Below, piece by piece: positions 1-9,243 of a stretch of DNA of 64,000 nucleotides. This DNA comes from Acidovorax sp. Leaf191. Lineage in GTDB: Bacteria; Pseudomonadota; Gammaproteobacteria; Burkholderiales; Burkholderiaceae_C. The notes below the pieces were generated by a model. It was not told the origin of the DNA. It saw only the letters and a program-made list of their open reading frames with translations, and did not search any database. A program made the position numbers and the translations under genes. Numbering within the stretch: position 1 is the stretch's first letter; the number at the start of each line of letters is the position of its first letter. The stretch is from NCBI RefSeq assembly GCF_001424425.1, contig NZ_LMPT01000012.1:580074-644073 (forward strand). Direction: 5' to 3'.

Positions 1-878
1 ACCAGTCCGATGAGCACCTGGTCCGTGCGGCGGTAGCGGCTGGTGCGCGACAGCTGCTGCCGGATCTGCCACGCCAGCGTGGCGGCGAGCAGGAAGGCAC
101 CGATCCCGACGGCGTGGCTCGCCAACTGCGTGAGGGACGGCGGTGCCCAGAGGCTGGCGTACCCGCGCACATTCAGGATGTGGACGAAGCTCACGGTGCC
201 GAGTACGGCGAGGGCCCACAGCGTGTGGGTCCGAAAGACGGCCGCACCAGCCCATATGCCCAGCAGCAGCGCGGCCATGGCGCCGAAGAAGAGCCCCATG
301 GCACGTTCCGAGCCTGCCACGGCGGTCGCCAGGGCCTGCGTGCCCAATACGATGCCCTGCCATTGCATGGCGCTCGTGGTTTCGATGCGGATGATCGCGG
401 TGGCACCGGGCGTCAGGCGGAACAGGTGTTGGCGCACGCCCGATTTCTGCAGGGAGGGCACATGGTCGCCGCTGATCTGCGCAGACCAGTCCCCGGTGGC
501 GCTGCGCTGGTACAGCGTGATGGAGTCCAGGTAGGTGGGCTGCGCCAGCAGCCACAAGGCCCCGTCGGCAGCGTCCGGCGGCAGCGCCGGCACGTCAAAG
601 CGCAACCACACGGGGTGGTTCAGGTAGCCCGCGCTGAGCGAATGGCGCAAGCGCGAGACACCCTCGGCCGCGCCGGCCGTCGCCACATCGTCGGGGCCCA
701 GCCGGCGGTCCGGATCATCCAGCCGGTCCATCGGAACGTCCCACCCCAACTGCCAGCGAGCCGCAGGCTGCAGTGCGTTGGCGTGTGAAAACAACGCCAT
801 GAAAACAAGCAGCCCTACCAGCAACCGTGGGCCCAGCCAATGGGCAGCGCGTGGCCATGTTCTGCGGGACGCATTCAT
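1..878 (-). CDS. 7TM-DISM sensor protein, probably histidine kinase (3' part outside window)
   Basis: Reads from an ATG at 878 leftwards without a stop to the window edge, about 292 residues. The N-terminus has a signal-peptide-like hydrophobic stretch (about residues 17-36). An extracytoplasmic domain of the 7TMR-DISMED2 kind follows (about 40-175), with sugar-binding-like beta segments. Then come several membrane helices (about 180-290) typical of a 7TMR-DISM module. The output domain lies beyond the window. Its divergent neighbour is an OmpR-type response regulator, so a histidine kinase is the most likely output; GGDEF or phosphatase outputs also occur on this module. The 101-bp gap between the two start codons must hold both promoters. 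The DISM module is seen; the kinase call is inferred from context. Confidence 0.75.
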   Translation of the reverse strand, partial: MNASRRTWPRAAHWLGPRLLVGLLVFMALFSHANALQPAARWQLGWDVPMDRLDDPDRRLGPDDVATAGAAEGVSRLRHSLSAGYLNHPVWLRFDVPALPPDAADGALWLLAQPTYLDSITLYQRSATGDWSAQISGDHVPSLQKSGVRQHLFRLTPGATAIIRIETTSAMQWQGIVLGTQALATAVAGSERAMGLFFGAMAALLLGIWAGAAVFRTHTLWALAVLGTVSFVHILNVRGYASLWAPPSLTQLASHAVGIGAFLLAATLAWQIRQQLSRTSRYRRTDQVLIGL

Positions 879-979
879 CGTGAGTATTCGTGAGTTCTTG
901 TGCATGGCTCGGTGCAAAACGCACTGCGACAATAGTACGTATCCAACTGTTTCCAACCCGCGAAGCCCCCATTTTTTCC

Positions 980-1669
980 ATGTCTGCCGAAGCCACGATC
1001 GCAGTCGTCGAAGACGACGAGGACATCCGCAGCAATGTGTGCAGCTATCTTGCGCGCTCGGGTTTTCGCGCGTGGGGCGCCGAGTCGGCCGAAGACTTCT
1101 ACGTACAGCTGCTGCGCCAGCACGCTGACCTGGTGGTGGTGGACATCGGCCTGCCCGGTGAAGACGGTCTGAGCCTGCTCGCGCGGCTGGCCGCCCAAGG
1201 CGTGTCCACGGTGCTCATGACAGCCCGCGCTGATCTCGATAGCCGCATCGCGGGGCTCGAGGCCGGTGCCCTGCAGTATTTCGTCAAGCCCGTCGACATG
1301 CAGGAGTTGGTGGCCGGTATCCGCTCGCAGCTGCGCAACAGGCGGCTGCAGGGACAGGGCATGGGAGACGCCGCAGCCGCCGTGCCGTGGCAGCTCGATG
1401 CCTCGGCAGCCACGCTGCGCGCACCCAACCAGCAGGTGGTGGCCCTGACCACGAGAGAGCTGGAACTGCTGTCGTGCCTGCTGGAGAGCCCTGGCGTGCT
1501 GGTGAGCAAGCAGCTGCTGGTGCAGGCCGTGGGCGGGCGCAATCTGGACGACGACTTTCATCGCATCGAGTCGGCCCTGACGCGCCTGCGGCGCAAAACG
1601 ATGGACGACACCGGCCTGGCATTGCCGGTGCGCGCAGTCTTTGGAAAAGGGCTCGTGTTCGCCACATGA
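980..1669 (+). CDS. OmpR/PhoB-family DNA-binding response regulator
   Basis: 229 residues. The receiver domain (about 5-120) has the acidic pocket E11/D12/D13, phospho-acceptor D55 in VVVDIGLPGEDG, T81 and K103 (YFVKPVD). A winged-helix DNA-binding domain fills about 135-229, with the TTRELELL segment usual at its start. Phosphorylation of D55 by the divergent sensor would drive DNA binding. ATG 980 is chosen because it places the receiver at the normal distance from the N-terminus; upstream in-frame sequence reads as leader. No clear Shine-Dalgarno sequence precedes it. Family is certain; regulon and stimulus are unknown. Confidence 0.93.
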   Translation: MSAEATIAVVEDDEDIRSNVCSYLARSGFRAWGAESAEDFYVQLLRQHADLVVVDIGLPGEDGLSLLARLAAQGVSTVLMTARADLDSRIAGLEAGALQYFVKPVDMQELVAGIRSQLRNRRLQGQGMGDAAAAVPWQLDASAATLRAPNQQVVALTTRELELLSCLLESPGVLVSKQLLVQAVGGRNLDDDFHRIESALTRLRRKTMDDTGLALPVRAVFGKGLVFAT

Positions 1670-1838
1670 ATTGACCCACCACACGCAGGCCGGTTGACAA
1701 GGCGCTGAACGCTCCGAACGACCGCCTTTCACCCCCCCCCATTTTTTGGTTGTGCATGCCGCAAGGCAGGGCGCAGCCTGGGCCGGACTCGGCCCGCAGG
1801 TTTGACAACAGAGACTGGTTCACAGAGGAGATGGCAAA

Positions 1839-4709
1839 TTGATCACCGAAAATTTTCCTGCGGGAACGCGCGAAGGGCCTGCCAGGTTCCTGCGCCACTT
1901 GGGCGTGTTGCTGCTGGGTTTGCTGGTGCTGGCGGCCACGGCAGGTTCCGCGCGTGCGGCCTTCGTGAACGGCGGCTTCGAGAACGACCTGGCCAACTGG
2001 AACGTCCGGCACCTGCGTGTGCCCAGTACCGGCATTCCCCTGGCCAACTTCCCGCCGGACACCGAAAGTGATCTCGGGCTCACGACCAACACGACTTCCA
2101 CGCCCGCTCCCACCGATGCGGTGGGCAATGGCTCCGACACCAACGTCAATGGGCAGGTGCGCTTTCCGCTGTATGGCGCCAAGAGCGCGCGCGTCAACTA
2201 CCTGGGTGCCCAGAACCGCGCTGCGTCCATCGACCAGACGGCCGTGATGACGCTGGGCGACGTGGACCCGTCCGACGGCAAGGCGCACGTGCGTTTTGCA
2301 ATTGCGCCCGTGCTGCAGAACCCCGGGCATTCGGGGCAGGAGCAACCGTACTTCTTTGTCGAGGTGTACAACATCACCAAGAACAAGCAGCTGTTCTACA
2401 CCTTCAACTTCTCCGGCCAGTCGGGCGTGCCGTGGCAGACGGTGGGCGGCTTTCAGTACACCAACTGGCAGACCATCGACATCGCACCCGGTGCGGGCAT
2501 TCTGGATGTGGGCGACCAGGTCAAGGTCACCGTGATCGCCGCGGGCTGCAGCCAGAGCGGGCACTCGGGCCACATCTATGTGGATTCCGGTGCGGGGCTC
2601 ACCAACCTGCCCGGTCCCGGCATCAAGGCCGATGCGCCGGAATACGCTGCCGCCGGCGGCAGCGTGGCCTACACCTACTCCTATTCCAACCAGGGTGACG
2701 TGCCGCTGACGAGCACGGTGGTGACCATCGTGTCTCCGCAGGACAACACGCCCGGAACGCCGAAGAACCTGCGCGTGGACCCCGCCACCGTGCCGGGCAC
2801 CTGCTCGGTCAGTACCTCCGGGGCGGCGGGCAACCAGATCGACACGGTGTCGTGCCCGCTCGGCACGCTCAACCCGGGCAGCAGCGGCACCCTCCCGCTG
2901 TCGTTCCTCACGCCGGGTGCCACCACAGGCCCCATCAACCACGGCAACTACTCCATCGTCGGCGACGCCATATCGCCCCTGCTGGGGCCTTTGGTGCAAA
3001 GCCAGATCACGACCGACCCGCTGGTGGACCTGAGCGTGAGCCTGTCGGACGGGCAAAGCGCGGTGATCTGGGGCCAGGCCCTTACGTACACCCTGTCCGT
3101 GACCAACCTGGGCCCCACGGCGGTGCCTGCGGGCACGACCATCCAGGAGTCCGCTCCCACCTCGTTGACCAACATCACCTGGACCTGCGCAGCCAGCGGG
3201 GGCGCGGTCTGCCCGGTGCCTTCGGGCTCCGGCGCGGTGAGCCAGATCCTGCCGGACCCGGTGCCGGTGGGTGGCACCCTCACGTACACGATCTCCGCGC
3301 AGGCCGACCCGGCAGGCAGCGGCGCCGGCACCATCCTGCACACCGCGGCCGTGACCGCGCCGGTGAGCGTGAAGGACCGCGAGAGCTCCAACAACACCGC
3401 CACGGATTCCGACCCCGTGGGCCTGGGCTTGTTCAATCTCGCGGTCAACAAGATCGGCACGGGCACGGTGACGTCGGTGCCTTCGGGCATCACCTGCGGC
3501 GCGACCTGCACCACCGACGCGCCGGGCGGCTCGCAGGTCATCCTGTACGCCACCGCGCCCTCGGGCTCGATCTTCTCGGGCTGGAGCGGCGGTGGCTGCT
3601 CCGGCACGGCCACCAGCTGCACCGTGTCCATGGATGCCTCCAAGACCGTGACGGCGAACTTCACGGTGCCCCTGGACGTGACGCCCGTGGTGGGCGCCAA
3701 CGGTGCGGTCAGCCCTGCGGTCACGCAGCCCGTGGCACCGGGCGGCACCACGTCGTTCACCGTCACGCCCAACGCGGGCTATGCGCCCGTCATCACCGAC
3801 AACTGCGCAGCCGGCGGCACGCAGACCGGTGGCGCCGTGGTGGGCAGCACCTACACCACCAACGCCATCGCCCAAAACTGCACGGTCAACTTCAGCTTCG
3901 TGAATGCCGGCGTGGCCACGGTCACGCCCACGGTGGGCACGGGGGGCTCCATCACGCCCAACGCGCCCAAGACGGTGGTGATCGGCGGCTCTGCCGCCTA
4001 CGTGGTCACACCCACCACCGGCTACAGCCCCGGCACGCCCACCGGCACCTGCCCTGCAGGTACGTGGTCCGGCACCACCTACACCATCGCTCCGGTGGCG
4101 GCCAACTGCTCGGTGAACTTCGTGTTCATCGGCCCGGTGGCGGTCACGGCCTCGGTGGCCTCGGGCAGCGGCGTGGTCAGCCCTGCATCGCAGTCTGTGG
4201 CCGTGGGCGGCACGGCGGTGATCACGCTCACGCCAGGGGCCGGCCAGCGTGCCACCCTGGCGGCCGGCAGCACCTGCACGGGCGGCAGCTTCAATGCCGA
4301 CACCACGGTCTACACCATCCCCGCGGTGGCGGGCGCATGCTCCGCAGCGTTCGCGTTCGTGCCCAACCCGGTGGTGACCGGATCGGTGCTGTCGGGCACC
4401 GGCACGGTGTCGCCGGCGTCCCAGTCCGTGATGCCCGGCGCCAGCGCCGTGTTCACGCTCGCTCCCGGTGCCGGCATGCGCGCGGCGCTGGACGCCTCCA
4501 GCACCTGCACGGGCGGCAGCTTCAACGCAGGCTTCACCACCTACACCGTGCCCGCCGTGGCGGCGGACTGCACCGCAGTGTTCCGGTTCGCCCCGGCCAT
4601 GGCGGCAGGCCCCGCGTCCATCCCCACGTTGTCCGAGTGGGGCATGATCATCCTGTCGGCCCTGCTGGCACTCATGGCCTGGGTGCACCGGCGCCGATTC
4701 GGCGGCTGA
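1839..4709 (+). CDS. Large exported IPTL-CTERM surface protein with repeats
   Basis: 956 residues from a TTG start. GAGGAG ends at 1830, giving normal spacing to TTG 1839, and no ATG lies before the signal peptide (about 15-41, ending SARAA). A jellyroll-like N-terminal domain is followed by a DUF11-like domain (about 390-530) and a Cys-containing bacterial repeat (about 540-612). Then come four tandem modules of about 76 residues starting near 614, 692, 769 and 846, each with a Cys pair and a glycine-rich turn. The C-terminus has IPTLSEWG, a hydrophobic helix and RRR, the tripartite IPTL-CTERM sorting signal handled by exosortase H-type enzymes. The sortase gene is not in the window. Probably exported, processed and surface-bound or released; ligand unknown. 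Confidence 0.9.
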   Translation: MITENFPAGTREGPARFLRHLGVLLLGLLVLAATAGSARAAFVNGGFENDLANWNVRHLRVPSTGIPLANFPPDTESDLGLTTNTTSTPAPTDAVGNGSDTNVNGQVRFPLYGAKSARVNYLGAQNRAASIDQTAVMTLGDVDPSDGKAHVRFAIAPVLQNPGHSGQEQPYFFVEVYNITKNKQLFYTFNFSGQSGVPWQTVGGFQYTNWQTIDIAPGAGILDVGDQVKVTVIAAGCSQSGHSGHIYVDSGAGLTNLPGPGIKADAPEYAAAGGSVAYTYSYSNQGDVPLTSTVVTIVSPQDNTPGTPKNLRVDPATVPGTCSVSTSGAAGNQIDTVSCPLGTLNPGSSGTLPLSFLTPGATTGPINHGNYSIVGDAISPLLGPLVQSQITTDPLVDLSVSLSDGQSAVIWGQALTYTLSVTNLGPTAVPAGTTIQESAPTSLTNITWTCAASGGAVCPVPSGSGAVSQILPDPVPVGGTLTYTISAQADPAGSGAGTILHTAAVTAPVSVKDRESSNNTATDSDPVGLGLFNLAVNKIGTGTVTSVPSGITCGATCTTDAPGGSQVILYATAPSGSIFSGWSGGGCSGTATSCTVSMDASKTVTANFTVPLDVTPVVGANGAVSPAVTQPVAPGGTTSFTVTPNAGYAPVITDNCAAGGTQTGGAVVGSTYTTNAIAQNCTVNFSFVNAGVATVTPTVGTGGSITPNAPKTVVIGGSAAYVVTPTTGYSPGTPTGTCPAGTWSGTTYTIAPVAANCSVNFVFIGPVAVTASVASGSGVVSPASQSVAVGGTAVITLTPGAGQRATLAAGSTCTGGSFNADTTVYTIPAVAGACSAAFAFVPNPVVTGSVLSGTGTVSPASQSVMPGASAVFTLAPGAGMRAALDASSTCTGGSFNAGFTTYTVPAVAADCTAVFRFAPAMAAGPASIPTLSEWGMIILSALLALMAWVHRRRFGG

Positions 4710-4805
4710 CGCAGCCGAAACTCTCGATCCGAAGTGCACTGGTGCACTCTCCGAACCGTGCCAAGGCCCCTGCGTGGGGCTTTGGCACTCCACTTGTCTC
4801 GATCC

Positions 4806-5345
4806 ATGAAAAAAATCGCCTTGGCCGTTGCGGCTGTGTCACTGTCGTCCGGCGTCGTCGTGGTGCCGCTGGCGCATGCCGATGCCTTGCCCGTGCGCAA
4901 GCCCGGCCTGTGGGAGGTGTCGATCGTCGGCGCCGGCCAGTCCGTCATGCGCCAGCAGAAGGTTCTGCAGTGCACGGCGAACGAGGTGGATGCCGTGACC
5001 ATGCTCGCCGTGGTGCCCGGCCAGGAGCACTGCCACGAGACCGCGGTCAAGAAGGAGGGCGGCCAGTTCACCGTGCAGACCGTGTGCTTCGTGCACGACA
5101 ACCGGGTCACCGCACGCATTCGGCTCAGCGGTGACTTTCAGCAGTCCTACCAGGGCGACTTCGAAGTGGCCTATTCAAAGCCCGTCGCCAACAGCAGCCC
5201 CGGCGTGACCCAGTTCAGCGGGCGCCGCGTGGGGGACTGCAAGGCGGGCATGAAGCCATCGGACATGGTGTTGCCCAATGGCATCACCGTGAACATCGTC
5301 GAGAGCCTCAAGCAGCGCGAAAGCCACGACGGGCATCGGCACTGA
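4806..5345 (+). CDS. DUF3617 family periplasmic protein
   Basis: 179 residues. ATG 4806 gives a clean signal peptide (MKKIALAVAAVSLSSG, cleavage after about residue 25 near AHADA). The mature part has the DUF3617 pattern: KPGLWEV near its start, paired cysteines and a C-terminal GDCKAGMKPSDMV segment. The family has no established function; members are small periplasmic proteins common in Proteobacteria. It lies 96 bp after the IPTL-CTERM gene and is closed by a strong terminator, so it may be co-transcribed with it. Confidence 0.85.
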   Translation: MKKIALAVAAVSLSSGVVVVPLAHADALPVRKPGLWEVSIVGAGQSVMRQQKVLQCTANEVDAVTMLAVVPGQEHCHETAVKKEGGQFTVQTVCFVHDNRVTARIRLSGDFQQSYQGDFEVAYSKPVANSSPGVTQFSGRRVGDCKAGMKPSDMVLPNGITVNIVESLKQRESHDGHRH

Positions 5346-5376
5346 GCCGTGGCCGGCCCTTGGGCCGACCGAGCGT

Positions 5377-5414
5377 AAAAAAGCCCCACAGGTGCGCCCT
5401 GTGGGGCTTTTTTT
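5377..5414 (+). terminator. Rho-independent terminator after DUF3617 gene
   Basis: Perfect stem AAGCCCCACA / TGTGGGGCTT with a 9-nt loop, followed by a run of T. The mirrored A-run on the left means it could also serve the hydrolase gene converging from the right. Confidence 0.92.
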
Positions 5415-5451
5415 GTGCGCAGGCTCTGGGCCGCCGGATCAAGGGCAGGCG

Positions 5452-6843
5452 TTATTGGCTGATCTCCAGCATCACCACATGCCCCTGGGCTGCAGGCCAG
5501 GTCTGGCCCACCACGCGCTCGCCGTTGAACTCGGCGGCAATGGGGCGCTGGCCGCCTGCGGGCTTGATCTTGGCCGACGCGGCGCCGGCGCCGGCCGGCA
5601 CGCCGGCGGGCGCGGCGCCGTCCAGCAGCATCTTGTCGCGGGCCGGGTCCAGGTAGCCGCGGGGGCGGGTCAGGGTGACGATGGCGTCGGCGGTCTTGTC
5701 GGCGTCGGCGATGCGTTCGGGGCGCAGGTGGATCAGGTCGCTGCCGCGTGGGAAGCCGCTGCGGTAGATGTGGGTCGTGCCGTAGCCCGGCGCGGAGATC
5801 ACGAACTCCAGGGGCACGCCGGGCTGGGTGGTCAGCGGGCCCCACAGGCCGTCCGTGCCCACGGTCTTCTTCAGCAGGGCGCCACCGGCGCGGGCGCCGG
5901 TGGCCGGGTCGGTGGCGTACACCTCGAGCTGCGCGCCGGGCAGGGGCAGGTTGTTGCTGAAGTTGCCGGTCTTGGCATCGGCCGAGTCCACGCCCAGGCC
6001 GGTGATCTTGCCGTTCAGCACCACGGATTTTTCAGCCGCGACGTCGGTGCGCGCGGGGGCCTTGCCGGTGATGAAGCGGTAGGTGGCTTCGAACGCGGCG
6101 GGTGAGTACGAGGTCTCGCGGTGGTCGATGCGCGGGATCACCACGTTGGTCGCACCCTTGAGCTCGGGCCCTGCGGCGGTGACGTTGGTGGGCGTGCCTT
6201 TCTGGCCGATCCACAGGCCGTCGGGCTGCGCGAACTTGTCGTTGTTGTCCGAGCGGATGGTCATCCACTTCACGGGGCCGCTCACCTCGTCGCCCGCGGC
6301 GTTCTTGGGGGCGTTCAGGGCCTTGAGGAACGGGCCGGTGCCCGAGAATTCGTTGCCTTCGCGAAAGCCCGCGATCGCCCACACGCCGTGGTTGGGCGTG
6401 CCGCCCAGGATGGCGTGGCTCACGGTCTGGTCGCCGCCGCCGTTGTAGATGTAGTTGCGGATCGCGTTGCCGCCGCGCGAGTTGCCCATCAGCACGACCT
6501 GGCGCGCGCCGGTGGCCTTGATCACCTTGTCCACCTCGGCCTTCAGGTAGGCCATGTGCTCGGCCGCGGAGGTGCGGCCCGGCTGGGGCTTGGCGTCGTC
6601 ATCGCGCGAGAGCGGGTAGGGCACGTCGATGGCGTGCAGGCGCTCGCGCGGCCAGCCGTTGGACTCGAAGCGCCAGGCGGTGGTCTGCCACAGCGCGGCG
6701 GTGTCGCCGTTGCCGTGCACGAAGACGATGGGCGGGGCCTCGGCCAGGCTGGGGCTGCGGGTGGCGCAGCCGGCCAGGGCCAGGCCGGCGGCCACGGCCG
6801 TGGCGAGCAGCAGGGACCGGCGGGGCAGGAAAAGCGTGTTCAT
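5452..6843 (-). CDS. Alpha/beta hydrolase lipoprotein (lipase/esterase-like)
   Basis: 463 residues. The N-terminus carries a twin-arginine-like PRRSLLLA followed by a hydrophobic stretch and lipobox LAGC (Cys26), so it is probably a lipid-anchored exported enzyme. The hydrolase core starts with IVFVHGNGD (oxyanion region) and has nucleophile elbow GNSRGG with Ser122. An Asp/His pair is plausible in the PRIDHRETS segment. The C-terminal third (about 290-463) looks like an added beta-sandwich rather than core fold. Substrate is not evident; lipids, polyesters or a cell-wall ester are possible. It faces the DUF3617 gene tail-to-tail. Confidence 0.82.
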   Translation of the reverse strand: MNTLFLPRRSLLLATAVAAGLALAGCATRSPSLAEAPPIVFVHGNGDTAALWQTTAWRFESNGWPRERLHAIDVPYPLSRDDDAKPQPGRTSAAEHMAYLKAEVDKVIKATGARQVVLMGNSRGGNAIRNYIYNGGGDQTVSHAILGGTPNHGVWAIAGFREGNEFSGTGPFLKALNAPKNAAGDEVSGPVKWMTIRSDNNDKFAQPDGLWIGQKGTPTNVTAAGPELKGATNVVIPRIDHRETSYSPAAFEATYRFITGKAPARTDVAAEKSVVLNGKITGLGVDSADAKTGNFSNNLPLPGAQLEVYATDPATGARAGGALLKKTVGTDGLWGPLTTQPGVPLEFVISAPGYGTTHIYRSGFPRGSDLIHLRPERIADADKTADAIVTLTRPRGYLDPARDKMLLDGAAPAGVPAGAGAASAKIKPAGGQRPIAAEFNGERVVGQTWPAAQGHVVMLEISQ

Positions 6844-6860
6844 CGGAGGGTCTCCAGAAA

Positions 6861-6896
6861 TAAAAAATGCCCGTGGACCGGGGAATCCACGAGCAT
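6861..6896 (-). terminator. Terminator of the acyl-CoA dehydrogenase operon
   Basis: On the minus strand TGCTCGTGGA pairs with TCCACGGGCA (one G-T pair) around an 8-nt loop and is followed by TTTTTT. It sits between the small acyl-CoA dehydrogenase gene and the hydrolase gene. Confidence 0.85.
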
Positions 6897-6921
6897 GGCA
6901 TGCGGGTGTTACGCGCCTGCG

Positions 6922-8037
6922 TCAGGCAAACACGCCCGCCGTGTCCTGCATGCGGGCCGACACTTCGCCCAGGTGGTGCAGCGTGTCGCCGAACGTCATC
7001 TCCAGCTGCGTGAGCTTCTTGAAGTAGTGGCTGCCGATGTACTCGTCCGTCACGCCGATGCCGCCGTGCAGCTGCACCGACTGCTGCCCCACGAAGCGCA
7101 TCGACTGGCCCAGCTGCACCTTGGCGCGCGCCATGGCGGCGCGGCGTTCGGCGGCGGGGGCGCCCAGCTTCAGGCTGGCGTAGTAGCTCATCGAGCGCGC
7201 GAGTTCGAGCTGCATCTTCATGTCGGCCACGCGGTGGCGCAGCGCCTGGAAGCTGGCGATGAACACGCCGAACTGCTTGCGCTGGTTCATGTACTCGACG
7301 GTGAGCGACACCGTCTTGTCCATCACGCCCACGGCCTCGGCGCAGGTGGCGGCGATGCCGGTGTCCACGGCCAGCTCCAGCGCGGCCAGGCCGTCGGTGG
7401 TGATGAGCGTGGCGGGCGCGTTGGCCAGCTGCAGTTCGGCCGCACGGCTGCCGTCCTGCGTGACGTAGCCACGCGTGGTCACGCCAGCGGCGGAGCGCCC
7501 CACCAGGAAGAGGGCGATCTTGCCGTCCAGCTGCGCGGGCACGATGAAGGCATCGGCCTGGTCACCAGCGGCCACTATGCTTTTGGTAGCTGTTACCGTA
7601 TACCCGGATTGCGCTGCGGCCGCTTTGGCCTCACACACATCCAGGCGGTAGCGTGCCTTGCGTTCCTGATAAGCCAGTACCACCAGGGCTTCGCCGCTGG
7701 CCACGCGGGGCAGCCAGGCGGCCTGCACGTCGGCCGTGCCGTACTGCGACAGCACGCTGCTGGCGATGAAGGCCTGGGCAATGGGCTCGAGCACCATGCC
7801 GCGGCCCAGTTCCTCGGCCACCACCATGGCGTCGATGGCGCCCTGGCCCAGGCCGTCGTGGGCCTCGGGCACGGTCAGGGCGGTCAGGCCCAGCTCGGCC
7901 AGCTCGCCCCAGGCGGCGCGGTCGAAGCCGCCAGCGGCCACGGCAGCGCGGCGGCGCTCGAAGGTATAGCCCTTGTCCACCCACTTGCGCACGGCGTCGC
8001 GCAGTTGTTCCTGGTCGTCAGAAAAATCGAAATCCAT
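6922..8037 (-). CDS. Acyl-CoA dehydrogenase, small-subunit type (PimD-like)
   Basis: 371 residues covering the whole acyl-CoA dehydrogenase fold: N-terminal helical domain, beta domain around 120-225, and a C-terminal FAD domain with RKQFGVFIASFQALRHRVADM and QLHGGIGVTDEY. It is shorter and more divergent than its neighbour, as in heteromeric pairs such as PimC/PimD. It would oxidise a CoA thioester to the trans-2-enoyl form, passing electrons to ETF. It starts 24 bp after the large partner, so the two are probably one operon ending at the terminator near 6880. A stretch at about 7572-7632 resembles the dispersed GCTAT element yet stays in frame. Substrate is inferred only from family resemblance. 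Confidence 0.88.
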   Translation of the reverse strand: MDFDFSDDQEQLRDAVRKWVDKGYTFERRRAAVAAGGFDRAAWGELAELGLTALTVPEAHDGLGQGAIDAMVVAEELGRGMVLEPIAQAFIASSVLSQYGTADVQAAWLPRVASGEALVVLAYQERKARYRLDVCEAKAAAAQSGYTVTATKSIVAAGDQADAFIVPAQLDGKIALFLVGRSAAGVTTRGYVTQDGSRAAELQLANAPATLITTDGLAALELAVDTGIAATCAEAVGVMDKTVSLTVEYMNQRKQFGVFIASFQALRHRVADMKMQLELARSMSYYASLKLGAPAAERRAAMARAKVQLGQSMRFVGQQSVQLHGGIGVTDEYIGSHYFKKLTQLEMTFGDTLHHLGEVSARMQDTAGVFA

Positions 8038-8061
8038 GTTCTTGTCTCCTGGAACTTGGGT

Positions 8062-9243
8062 TCAGCCGAGGACGGTCTGAGCCACGATATTGCGCTGCAC
8101 TTCGTTGGAACCACCGTAGATCGTGGTCTTGCGCAGGTTGAAGTAGGTGGACGCCAGGGGCGCGTTGGCGGTGACGCCGCCGGGGAAGTTTCCTTGCCAG
8201 CCAGCTTCCATCGCCTCTTCGATGAAGGGCAGGCTGAACGGGCCGGCGGCCAGCATCATCAGCTCGGCGTAGCGCTGCTGGATCTCGCTGCCGCGGATCT
8301 TCAGGAGGCCCGCGATGTCGAGCGAGTTCTTGCCCGACTTCTCGGCCGACAGCACGCGCAGCACCAGCATTTCGAGCGCCACGATGTCCACTTCGAGCAG
8401 CGCGATCTGGTCACGGAAACGCGGGTCCTCCCACACGCCTTCGGCCTTGGCGATGCGCTTCAAGCGCTCCAGTTCGCGCTTGCTGCGGTTCACGTCGGCG
8501 ATGTTGGTGCGCTCGTGCGACAGCAGGTGCTTGGCATAGGTCCAGCCCTTGTTTTCCTCGCCGATCAGGTTCTCGGCGGGCACTTCGACGTTGTCGAAGA
8601 ACACTTCGTTGACCTCGCACTCGCCATCCAGCAGCTTGATGGGGCGCACGGTCACGCCCTTGGACTTCATGTCCAGCAGCAGGAAGGAGATGCCGGTCTG
8701 TGGCTTGCCTTCGGTGCTGGTGCGCACCAGGTTGAACATCCAGTCGCCGTACTGGCCGAGGGTCGTCCAGGTCTTCTGGCCGTTGACGATGTACTTGTCG
8801 CCCACGCGCTCGGCGCGGGTCTTGACCGAGGCCAGGTCCGAGCCGGAGCCTGGTTCGCTGTAGCCCTGGCTCCACCACACCTCGCCGCTGGCGATGCCGG
8901 GCAGAAAGCGCTTTTGCTGCTCGGCGTTGCCAAAAGCCATGATCACCGGGGCCACCATCACCGGGCCGAAGGGGATGATGCGCGGTGCGCCGGCCAGCGC
9001 GCACTCTTCTTCGAACAAATGCTTTTGCACGGCCGTCCAGCCGGGGCCGCCGAATTGCTGGGGCCAGCCGAAGCCCAGCCAGCCCTTCTTGCCCAGGATC
9101 TTGGCCCAGCCCTGCAAATCGTCGCGGGTCAGGCGCAGGGCGTTGTGCACCTTGTGCGAAATTTCTTTGGGCAGGTTGGCGTGAACCCAGGCGCGAATCT
9201 CTTCGCGGAAGGCCTGCTCTTCAGGGGTGAATGCGAGATCCAT
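8062..9243 (-). CDS. Acyl-CoA dehydrogenase, large-subunit type (PimC-like)
   Basis: 393 residues from ATG 9243 (MDLAFTPEEQAFREEIRAW). It has WWSQGYSEPGSGSDLASVKT, the FAD/substrate signature, NGQKTWTTLGQYGDW in the beta domain, and the C-terminal TTIYGGSNEVQRNIVAQ. Longer upstream reading in the same frame is an extension without homology. The usual active-site Glu position near the C-terminus reads G in YGG, as in other long-chain or dicarboxyl-CoA members of this branch. Pairing with the downstream 371-residue homologue suggests a heteromeric enzyme for pimeloyl-CoA-like or branched acyl-CoA substrates. Confidence 0.93.
   Translation of the reverse strand: MDLAFTPEEQAFREEIRAWVHANLPKEISHKVHNALRLTRDDLQGWAKILGKKGWLGFGWPQQFGGPGWTAVQKHLFEEECALAGAPRIIPFGPVMVAPVIMAFGNAEQQKRFLPGIASGEVWWSQGYSEPGSGSDLASVKTRAERVGDKYIVNGQKTWTTLGQYGDWMFNLVRTSTEGKPQTGISFLLLDMKSKGVTVRPIKLLDGECEVNEVFFDNVEVPAENLIGEENKGWTYAKHLLSHERTNIADVNRSKRELERLKRIAKAEGVWEDPRFRDQIALLEVDIVALEMLVLRVLSAEKSGKNSLDIAGLLKIRGSEIQQRYAELMMLAAGPFSLPFIEEAMEAGWQGNFPGGVTANAPLASTYFNLRKTTIYGGSNEVQRNIVAQTVLG

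Noticed and set aside
1284-4793. Very long open frame (over 1100 codons) on the minus strand opposite the IPTL-CTERM gene
   Set aside because: Gly/Arg/His-rich composition typical of antisense frames in GC-rich DNA, no domain, and the plus strand has a full signal peptide and sorting signal.
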